From positions 1 through 22,440 of the forward strand of contig JAQSCR010000401.1 in the NCBI GenBank assembly GCA_029945495.1: DNA of 22,440 nt, given 5' to 3'. A program made the position numbers and the translations under genes. This DNA comes from Pseudolabrys sp. (lineage in GTDB: Bacteria > Pseudomonadota > Alphaproteobacteria > Rhizobiales > Xanthobacteraceae). Every line of letters begins with the position of its first letter. Position 1 is the first letter of the stretch. Shown piece by piece: positions 15,500 through 20,919 of the stretch. The notes under the pieces were generated by a model, which was not told the DNA's origin, did no database searches, and saw only the letters and a program-made list of their open reading frames with translations.

Positions 15500-16669
15500 T
15501 CAGTGCGACATCGACTGCGCCGATTTCACCGGGTCGTAATCCTTGAACACGTCCGGATTGTCCGGGCCGCTGACTTCGAGCACGCCGGCCAGGCCCCGCT
15601 CCACGCGGGAGAGGGCATGGTCGACCAGCATGAACTTGCCGGGGACCTCGAGCTTGAAGTCGACGACGGTGGCGCCGCCCGGCGGCACGGTGACGGTCTG
15701 CACGTCGCGCACCGGCTGCGAGGAGAGCGAGCCCATGCTGTAGACGTGGTCGAACATCTCGCCGATGACGTGGAAGGACGAGGTGTAGTTCGGGCCGCCG
15801 ACACCGAAGAAGATGCGCACGGTTTCGCCGACCTTGGCCTTCATCGGCGCTTTGGCCAGCGCCATCGACGCGCCGTTGAACACAAAATATTCCGGGCGTT
15901 CGCCAAGCAACTTGTCGTAGCTTTCGGTGAGCTCGCCTTTAGCGCCGAGCTTCTGTTCGGTATAGATCTCGCCCTGCATCACGTAGAACTCGCGATCGAC
16001 TTTCGGCATGCCGCCTTCCGGTTCGACCAGGATCATGCCGTACATGCCGTTCGAGATGTGCTGCGCCGCCATCGGCACCGCGCAGTGATAGACGTAAAGA
16101 CCCGGCTTGATCGCGGTGAATTCGAAGCCGCGCGATTCGCCGGGCGCAGCATCCGTCGCCTTGGCGCCGCCGCCCGGACCGGTGACGGCGTGGAAATCGA
16201 CATTGTGCATCATCACGCTGTCGTCGTTGTTCTTCAGGTGCACCTCGACGGTGTCGCCGGCGCGCACGCGGATGAAGGGGCCGGGCACTTTCTGATTGAA
16301 GGTCCAGTAGCGATAGGTGGCGCCGTCGGCCAGATTGCCGGTGACCTCGACGGTTTCGAGATCGACCTTGAGGCGCTGCGGCGCGCGCTTGCCGATCGGC
16401 GGCGGAATGTCGGTGGGGTCGCGCACGATCGAGATCGGGTTGTCCGTCTTGACGATCTTGCCGACGTTATGCGCGTGCTTGACCGGGCCGTTGGCCGGCA
16501 CGGAATGATAAGTCTGCGGCGCGGCCGGCTGCTCAAGCAAAGCGGCGTTCGCCGTGTAGGCATAGGTCGAGGCGGGAAGGTTGCTGAGACCGACGGCGAG
16601 GCCGAGGGCGACCAGGACGGCGCCGCCGCCGAGCATGACACGGTCGTTTCTGTCTTTCGGGAGGTGCAT
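15500..16669 (-). CDS. nirK: Copper-containing nitrite reductase, AniA-like class
   Basis: This enzyme reduces nitrite to nitric oxide in the periplasm during denitrification. The 389-aa product starts with a membrane/signal segment (residues 11-31) and has two cupredoxin domains. Numbered from the ATG at 16669, the type 1 copper ligands are His155, Cys196, His204 and Met209; the type 2 ligands are His160, His195 and His351 (VDHALS); the catalytic pair is Asp158 and His300 (SSFHVIG). The spacing CAVPMAAQHISNGMYG, one residue shorter than in Alcaligenes-type enzymes, and the HISNGMYG wording match the AniA-like class II. That ATG has AAGGA at good spacing; starts at 16678 or GTG 16693 would put the same site too close or lose it. 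An FNR/NnrR-type box lies upstream. Confidence 0.95.
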   Translation of the reverse strand: MHLPKDRNDRVMLGGGAVLVALGLAVGLSNLPASTYAYTANAALLEQPAAPQTYHSVPANGPVKHAHNVGKIVKTDNPISIVRDPTDIPPPIGKRAPQRLKVDLETVEVTGNLADGATYRYWTFNQKVPGPFIRVRAGDTVEVHLKNNDDSVMMHNVDFHAVTGPGGGAKATDAAPGESRGFEFTAIKPGLYVYHCAVPMAAQHISNGMYGMILVEPEGGMPKVDREFYVMQGEIYTEQKLGAKGELTESYDKLLGERPEYFVFNGASMALAKAPMKAKVGETVRIFFGVGGPNYTSSFHVIGEMFDHVYSMGSLSSQPVRDVQTVTVPPGGATVVDFKLEVPGKFMLVDHALSRVERGLAGVLEVSGPDNPDVFKDYDPVKSAQSMSH

Positions 16670-16755
16670 GATCTTCATTCCTTGCGTCTTCACATCGTCG
16701 CGGCGCGGAAGTCCGTCGCGGTGGTGTCTGTGTAGGCGTCGTGCCGGCGAGACGA

Positions 16756-16769
16756 TTGATGCAGCGCAA
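16756..16769 (-). promoter_or_regulatory. FNR/NnrR-type binding site upstream of nirK
   Basis: TTGAT-GCAG-CGCAA (plus-strand reading) is a two-half-site box of the FNR/FixK/NnrR family; the CGCAA half is typical of nitric-oxide-responsive NnrR boxes in front of rhizobial nirK. Its centre lies about 93 bases before the nirK ATG. Activation from -41.5 would place the transcription start near 16721. This predicts induction at low oxygen with nitrogen oxides. Confidence 0.7.
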
Positions 16770-17574
16770 GATTGGAGGCGTTCCAGCTAAGGTTATGTCC
16801 TTAGGATTTATACGTAATTCGTTCCCGTATGCGTGGCGCGCATGGGAGCGAGCGTGCTTTGCCCGGCGCCTGCAACCGCACAATTGAGCAGTGACAGTGG
16901 CGGGCTTGACGATGCGCAAGCTTCCGCGGTTCGTCCGGCAAGTTCCCTGTTGTCATTCGTTATGTTCGCGCCGGCTGCTCCAGAATCGCGAATGCTGTGG
17001 TGCGCGCATGAGTCATCGCCCGTGTTGTTTGTCGAGGCGCCGGGGTCGCCTGTCTTTTTCCTAAGCCCTCATAAAATTGAGGGTGTGGCGCGCATCGGTC
17101 TCGGGTTTACCCGAGATCGACATTTTAATGTGCAAGTCGGGTAGACCCGACTTGCGTCAGCGCTACCTTTTAGTCTTTGCACCCTGTTGCCAGAGTGCCG
17201 CGCCTCTCGGCGCGCCACCAGCGGCGTCTTCCGGCAGCCGGGCCGCGCTTCTGGCGGCTGTTGGCCTTCGCGAAGGACCCTCAAGCCTCGCCCCCTTGCG
17301 GAGCAGCGGGCCATTGAGCATCGGGCAAAGCCAAGGGCTTCGCACCATCAGCGAGCTCCTCGCAGCAGGTCCTATTGCCTGCGGGCGGGGACCGGCACCG
17401 CCCGGGCGCGAAGGATAAGTTGTCCTCCGCCCGCGGGCGCCGCGCCTTGCTCCATCATCGAAACGTCTCGCGACGACGCCCTCAATGAGCAAAGCGAGGG
17501 AATATAAGCATAGGAGAAAAGGCCGGTCAAGAGCGATCTTTGAGGGCCGGGCGCCGCGTGTTATATCTGCGGGC
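16770..17574. other. Gene-poor region between nirK and the HicB-like gene
   Basis: About 800 bases with no convincing protein gene. The open frames on both strands have unnatural composition or no start context. It holds the inverted copy of the three-hairpin repeat (17096-17155) and then a GC-rich stretch (about 17160-17460). On the minus strand that stretch contains several short hairpins, such as AAGCCCTTGGCTT and CCTTCGCGAAGG, and runs directly into the repeat. The wording of this stretch looks like a multicopy element of related genomes, but I cannot verify this. Confidence 0.45.
17096..17155. repeat. Three-hairpin repeat element, copy 2 (inverted)
   Basis: In plus-strand order: hairpin B (17096-17119, TCTCGGG-TTTA-CCCGAGA core), a small AT-rich hairpin (17120-17131, ACATT-TT-AATGT) and hairpin A (17132-17155, GCAAGTCGGG-TAGA-CCCGACTTGC). 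Reverse-complemented, this is the same A / small AT hairpin / B order as the copy at 1491-1556. Stem changes between the copies occur in pairs, keeping the structure. Confidence 0.82.
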
Positions 17575-17763
17575 ATGAGCAACAGCCGCACCGTTGCCGT
17601 CGTGTTGGAGCCTGAAGAAGAAGGCGGGTTCACCGTGCGCGTTCCGGCATTCCCGGAAATCGTCACTTATGGCACCGACGAGCGCGAGGCGCTGGCGATG
17701 GCGCAGGATGCCATTCGCCTGGTGATCGAAGACAGCGTTGCGCGCGGCGAGGCGTTGCCATGA
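17575..17763 (+). CDS. hicB: HicB-like antitoxin-family protein
   Basis: A 62-aa protein of the HicB-like (UPF0150) family, whose partially degraded RNase-H fold serves as antitoxin to the HicA mRNA interferase. The match is in VVLEPEEEGGFTVRVPAFPEIVTYGTD followed by EREALAMAQDAIRLVIED, the standard beta-hairpin plus helix. It lacks the C-terminal DNA-binding domain found in longer HicB proteins, and no hicA-like gene is adjacent on either side. Its stop overlaps the next start by four bases (ATGA at 17760), tying it to the antitoxin and ParE genes. Whether it neutralises a distant HicA or has become part of the ParE module is unknown. The start at 17575 excludes an unlikely 30-residue extension. 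Confidence 0.8.
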   Translation: MSNSRTVAVVLEPEEEGGFTVRVPAFPEIVTYGTDEREALAMAQDAIRLVIEDSVARGEALP

Positions 17764-17987
17764 CCAAAGAGCAGATCAAAGCGGTTTTTGATCGGGTGCA
17801 AAACTGGCCGCTCGAACGGCAAGAAGATGCCGCGAAAATTCTGACGGAAATGGAAGCGCAGAACGCAAGCCCGTACCACCTGAGCGATAAGCAGGTCGAG
17901 GAAGTGCGCCGCCGCCTTGCCGACCCCGACCGCAAGCTGGTGTCGCACGACGAGGCGCGCGCCCGTATCAAGCGGCTCGGTGCGTGA
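17760..17987 (+). CDS. Probable antitoxin of the adjacent ParE-type toxin
   Basis: A 75-aa acidic/basic helical protein. Residues 1-34 (MTKEQIKAVFDRVQNWPLERQEDAAKILTEME) form one amphipathic region, and the C-terminal part reads LSDKQVEEVRRRLADPDRKLVSHDEARARIKRLG. That is the usual end of small antitoxins that precede RelE/ParE toxins in rhizobia: the YxLS(D/E)xQ...SHDEARARI pattern. It should bind and neutralise the downstream toxin and repress the operon. Four-base overlaps on both sides (ATGA with the HicB-like gene, GTGA with the toxin) show a single transcript with coupled translation. Confidence 0.82.
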   Translation: MTKEQIKAVFDRVQNWPLERQEDAAKILTEMEAQNASPYHLSDKQVEEVRRRLADPDRKLVSHDEARARIKRLGA

Positions 17988-18268
17988 AGCTCGTTTTCGA
18001 CGAGAAAGCGCTCGTCGATCTCGAAGGCATTTACAATTGGATCGCCAGGGATAATCCGACGGCCGCCAAGGCTGTGGTCGAGCGGCTATTCGCCAGCGCC
18101 GAACATCTCGCGACATTTCCGCAGATGGGGCATGTTGGCCGCGACGCGAGAACCTTTGAATGGGTTGTTCCGCGTTCGCCTTATATCGTCATTTATGAAA
18201 TTCATGCCGGGCGCGACGCGGTGGTCGTCGCCGCCGTGATGCACGGGGCGAGGGAGCGGGAAGCGTAG
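17984..18268 (+). CDS. parE: ParE/RelE-family toxin
   Basis: A 94-aa toxin of the ParE/RelE superfamily. It has the family's order: an N-terminal strand (MKLVFDEKALVDLEGIYNWIA), two helices (DNPTAAKAVVERLFASAEHLATFPQMGHVG), and a C-terminal sheet (TFEWVVPRSPYIVIYEIHAGRDAVVVAAVMHGAR). ParE members poison gyrase and RelE members cut mRNA; the phrase FPQMGHVGRD and the absence of clear RelE catalytic residues favour ParE, but this is inference. The start is a GTG overlapping the antitoxin stop codon, so toxin translation depends on the antitoxin frame. It is full length with no visible damage. Confidence 0.87.
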   Translation: MKLVFDEKALVDLEGIYNWIARDNPTAAKAVVERLFASAEHLATFPQMGHVGRDARTFEWVVPRSPYIVIYEIHAGRDAVVVAAVMHGAREREA

Positions 18269-18285
18269 GGCGTTATGCCATTTGG

Positions 18286-18440
18286 CGTCATGGCCGGACA
18301 TAGCCGTTCGAAGAACGGCGTCGCTTCGCTTAGCCTATGTCCCGGCAATCCATGAGTGGGTGCGTCGCGGTCAGGCTTGCGTAAGACTTCCATCGATGCC
18401 GCTAAGTCATGGATGCCCGGGTCAAGCCCGGGCATGACGG
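18286..18440. repeat. Composite palindromic repeat with expanded left half
   Basis: Left half 18286-18355 starts CGTCATGGCCGG and ends CCCGGCAATCCATGAG. Right half 18405-18440 reads CATGGATGCCCGGG-TCAAG-CCCGGGCATGAC. The halves are inverted relative to each other, as in the shorter copy at 19581-19667. The left half carries an extra stem GACATAG / CTATGTC enclosing a perfect hairpin CCGTTC-GAA-GAACGG. The CCCGGGTCAAGCCCGGGCAT type is widespread in alphaproteobacterial intergenic DNA. Confidence 0.8.
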
Positions 18441-18497
18441 ACTGTGTGGCGCGTTGTATGCCAAGCTCACTACGGCCGGGAGATGTTGTGCGGGTCT

Positions 18498-18580
18498 CGT
18501 AGCCCGCATGGAGCGCGTGCGCAATGCGGGGCAGGTGCCGACAAGAATCCCGGATTTCGCTGCGCTCCATGCGGGCTACG
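18498..18580. repeat. 83-bp element with perfect 18-bp inverted ends
   Basis: The ends CGTAGCCCGCATGGAGCG (18498-18515) and CGCTCCATGCGGGCTACG (18563-18580) are exact reverse complements. The centre carries GCAATGCGGG and CCCGGATTTCGCTG, which recur in this repeat family of rhizobial genomes. No coding capacity. The size and inverted ends resemble a miniature non-autonomous element, but I see no obvious target duplication. Confidence 0.82.
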
Positions 18581-18599
18581 GCTGCTTTTCGCTGCGTGG

Positions 18600-18671
18600 G
18601 ATGGGTTGAGCGCGGCGAAACCCATCATGCGGTGTGCCTGTTACGATGGGTTTCACTTCGTTCAACCTATC
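18600..18671. repeat. Paired GATGGGTT palindromic repeat
   Basis: Two 27-base arms, 18600-18626 and 18645-18671, each begin GATGGGTT and end near CC(C/T)ATC. Each is itself a hairpin (GATGGGTT...AACCCATC type), and each is close to the reverse complement of the other. This GAAACCCATC / TTCAACCCATCC family is a common intergenic repeat in alphaproteobacteria. The unit ends 43 bases before the small membrane protein gene. Confidence 0.75.
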
Positions 18672-18714
18672 CTACGGGCTAGGACGGCGGCAAACCGCAA
18701 GCTAGAGTGACGGC

Positions 18715-18840
18715 ATGAATGACCACGAGCGGCACCAAGACGATTTTTCCAGCAAATTCCGGTCCTTCGGGTGGGTCCTGATCTTCGCCATCGCGCTTCT
18801 GGGCGTCGCGCTCCTGCTCAAGCACAATGATGTGTTCTGA
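18715..18840 (+). CDS. Small single-helix membrane protein
   Basis: A 41-aa product, too short for many gene callers. It begins MNDHERHQDDFSSKF, a polar N-terminus rich in His and Asp, and continues RSFGWVLIFAIALLGVALLLKHNDVF. That is one clear transmembrane helix (about residues 18-35) with a positively charged start and a short tail. The ribosome binding site is weak (GAGTGA). The composition is more protein-like than the surrounding repeats, but I do not recognise the family. It stands alone between the repeat cluster and the HigBA-like module. Confidence 0.5.
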   Translation: MNDHERHQDDFSSKFRSFGWVLIFAIALLGVALLLKHNDVF

Positions 18841-18864
18841 CGTGTAAGAGCGGCCCTTGCGGGC

Positions 18865-18890
18865 GTATACATATAGTCGTATATTAGTAT
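18865..18890 (+). promoter_or_regulatory. AT-rich palindrome overlapping the higB-like start (operator/promoter)
   Basis: GTATACATATA-GTCG-TATATTAGTAT is an imperfect inverted repeat (ATATA/TATAT core, GTAT-type ends) in otherwise GC-rich DNA. It reaches the first two bases of the toxin ATG at 18889. Its position and symmetry suit an operator for the HigA-like XRE antitoxin, and it also contains -10-like TATACA / TATATT sequences. Confidence 0.55.
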
Positions 18891-19251
18891 GGATGAGGCG
18901 ATCAAACCCGTCATCTGAATCGGCTCCGCCTTGCGCGATTTGCGCAGCCTGCCGGCGCAGGTGCGCCGCGACATCGGCCAGGCGCTCTACACGGCGCAGA
19001 AGGGCGAGACCGATCCGGCGGCCAAGCCGCTGAAAGGTTTCGGCGGCGCGCGGGTGATGGAGATTGTCGAGAATGACCGCAGCGGGACTTATCGCGCGGT
19101 CTATACGGTGCAGTTCGGCGACGCGATCTATGTGTTGCATGTGTTTCAGAAGAAATCCAAACGCGGCATCGCCACGCCGAAGCAGGACATCGATCTGATC
19201 CGCCGCCGGCTCGCCGAGGCCGAGCGCGACTTTAACGAAAGGCAGAAGTGA
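18889..19251 (+). pseudogene. higB: HigB-like (phage Gp49-type RelE) toxin gene with in-frame TGA
   Basis: Read from the ATG at 18889, the frame gives MDEAIKPVI, then TGA (18916-18918), then IGSALRDLRSLPAQVRRDIG and on without a break to 19251. In relatives the N-terminal strand reads KPLxWxGSxxxDL, so the TGA sits where Trp (TGG) is expected: a single-base nonsense change. The rest is intact and typical, with AAKPLKGFGGARVMEIVE, TYRAVYTVQF and VLHVFQKKSKRGIATPKQDIDLI. The length would be 120 aa. Initiation at the TTG at 18931 could make a form lacking the first strand, probably inactive. The downstream antitoxin gene is whole. A sequencing error or TGA readthrough are the alternatives. Confidence 0.8.
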
Positions 19252-19252
19252 G

Positions 19253-19579
19253 ATGGCCAAGAAAGCTGTGAAGGGCAAAGCCGGCAGCGGCAATGTGTTC
19301 GCCGATCTCGGCCTGCCCAATCCCGAGCAGGAGTTGCTGAAGGCGCAACTGACGTTGCAAATCTACAGAATCGTCACCGCGCGCAAGCTGACGCAGGCGC
19401 AAGCGGGCCAAGTGCTCGGCATCAAGCAGCCGCATGTCTCGGCGCTGCTGCGCAACCGCGGAGGTCAATTCTCGGTCGGGCGCTTGATGGAGTTTTTGAC
19501 CGCGCTCGGGCATGACGTGACGGTCACGGTGAAGCCAGCGCGGAAGCGAGTGGGGGAGATGGAGGTGGTGGCGGGGTGA
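19253..19579 (+). CDS. higA: HigA-like XRE antitoxin
   Basis: A 108-aa XRE-family antitoxin and transcriptional repressor. After a Lys-rich start (MAKKAVKGKAGSGNVFADLG) comes the usual NPEQELLKAQLTLQIYRIV helix. The helix-turn-helix spans about residues 44-70, with LTQAQAGQVLGIKQPHVSAL including the recognition helix. The C-terminal GRLMEFLTALGHDVTVTVKPA is typical of HigA proteins paired with Gp49-type toxins. The ATG follows the toxin stop by one base, so the two genes form one operon with the toxin-first order. It looks functional and probably represses through the AT-rich palindrome at 18865. Confidence 0.9.
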   Translation: MAKKAVKGKAGSGNVFADLGLPNPEQELLKAQLTLQIYRIVTARKLTQAQAGQVLGIKQPHVSALLRNRGGQFSVGRLMEFLTALGHDVTVTVKPARKRVGEMEVVAG

Positions 19580-19580
19580 C

Positions 19581-19667
19581 CGTCATGGCCGGGCTTGTCC
19601 CGGCCATCCACGACTTGGCTACATAATATGTAAGACGTGGATGCCCGGCACAAGGCCGGGCATGACG
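19581..19667. repeat. Composite palindromic repeat, compact copy
   Basis: Two 34-base arms: 19581-19614 (CGTCATGGCCGGGCTTGTCC... to CACGAC) and 19634-19667 (GACGTGGATGCCCGGCACAA... to GACG). Each arm folds on itself (GGCCGGG/CCCGGCC and GCCCGGC/GCCGGGC), and the arms are also inverted relative to each other. Same family as 18286-18440. It starts right after the higA stop codon. Confidence 0.82.
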
Positions 19668-19759
19668 AAGGAGGGAAACGTAGGACGCGTGAGCGCAAGC
19701 GTAACACGCCGGCTGGATGAAATGGCGGATTACGCTGCGCGAATCCGCTCTACAGGCTG

Positions 19760-20483
19760 TTAGGCGGATTTTGGAGCATCGCGAAGCATGACCGCACGCT
19801 CGATCTCTCGGTCTGCTTTCCTGCGGATGTTGGCTCTATAGTTCTTCAACTGATTAAGTATCGGCGTCCCCTTAGGTCCAAAAATTTTAGCTGAACGCCG
19901 CGCATAGGTCCAAAATGTCCAAGTCCTGTATTCCGAACTCAGTTCCCCAAAATCTATGACCCTGCCAAATCGTTCAATTAGTCGGTCGTAGTCAAAAGCA
20001 GATTGAATTTGAAGCGTATCTTTATTTGGATATCGGCGCGCCAATGAATTTGCAGAATACCGAGCCGCGCGAGTGATCTTTCGATAAAGATTCGAAAGGG
20101 TACTGTCTCGAATGTAGACGTGCTGGCCATTATAACGGAATCCAAGATATTCTAGGCCGTTTCGTCCCTGAATTCCGTGGACCAATTCAAAATCTTGGCC
20201 TTCGAGACCTTTTTTAAAAGCGAATACAGATGATTTTTCTTCTTTAATCAGGAGTTTCGAACCAAATTTTCCAAGGATAGGCCGGGCTTGTCTACGGAAA
20301 CAGGGGCAGTCCAGTTCGCTTAAGTCGGTGTCATCCAAACCGGGTGCAGGCCAAGGGATAAAATGGATGAGTGACGACGCGGTGAGGGTCGGTTGCGAGT
20401 GCTATGGCGTCTTTCGCTGAAATCCAAGAATCGAAATGTGGATAGCGCTTTAGACCGCTAGCATCCAACGACCATTCATCCAT
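19760..20483 (-). pseudogene. Reverse transcriptase gene relic with internal deletion
   Basis: Two parts in different frames. The first (20483 to 20331, 50 aa) begins MDEWSLDASGLKRYPHFDS and contains ISAKDAIALATDPHRVVTHPFYP, the usual opening of a class of bacterial defence-type reverse transcriptases. The second (about 20401 to 19760) holds the segment after the catalytic core: FGSKLLIKEEKSSVF, GLEYLGFRYNGQHVYIRDST and LSNLYRKITRAARY, then a C-terminal helical domain to the TAA at 19760. The central palm with the YxDD motif, some 200 residues, is missing, and the frames join out of register. The region is visibly AT-richer than its surroundings, which supports acquisition by transfer and later decay. 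Exact subclass is not determinable. Confidence 0.7.
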
Positions 20484-20919
20484 CCCCGCCCCCGAAGCGA
20501 GAGGGGGTGAAGGCTACCGACTGCGTTCCGGTTATCGCCTCCACCCCACACCGTTTGCTACGAGCCGTCCAAAAACAAGCTCTACGTCCGCAGAATATTC
20601 GACAAATCAGCGTATACTGTTGTCCAAGCGCGATGCGCCTGGGCGGCGTATGCCGACCACGAGCAGATGGAGATCGCAATGACCTACACCTACATCGAGG
20701 CCAACTTCGGCCTTGACAGTTTCAACTGTTGCTCTGATTCCCCCAACAAAAAGGTCTTCGTAATCAGATATCGCCTTCCAGAATTTGGAAGCCGCAGATT
20801 TTAAATGGGGGACGATTGTGGCGGCACAAGAGCACACGTCGAATTTTTCTTGATTAAGGGATGACTTTTCCACAATGGTCGATAAACCACCGCAGCGTAG
20901 CGCAAATTAGGTATTCCCC
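20484..20919. other. Gap before fumarase with no confident gene; possible coding remnants
   Basis: The plus-strand frame from 20511 to the TAA at 20802-20804 is open but has no start until ATGs at 20667 and 20679. From about 20556 to 20710 its codon third positions are GC-rich and the translation looks protein-like (NKLYVRRIFDKSAYTVVQA, then DHEQMEIAMTYTYIEANFG), suggesting a 5'-truncated fragment. A minus-strand frame (20873 to 20607, GTG start) overlaps it. I recognise neither. No strong fumarase promoter was seen. Confidence 0.4.

Noticed and set aside
15503..16735. 410-aa plus-strand frame opposite nirK
   Set aside because: Shadow of nirK with His/Arg/Asp-rich composition and no motifs.
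16833..17144. 103-aa plus-strand frame upstream of the three-hairpin repeat
   Set aside because: It runs into the repeat, has no ribosome binding site and has an unremarkable composition; not supported as a gene.
17163..17666. 167-aa minus-strand frame before the HicB-like gene
   Set aside because: It overlaps the start of the HicB-like gene, and its C-terminal part is low-complexity Ala/Arg/Gly sequence expected from translated repeats.
18286..19667. Possible CRISPR array from the several repeats
   Set aside because: The repeats belong to different palindromic families, are not evenly spaced, and have no unique spacers of constant length.
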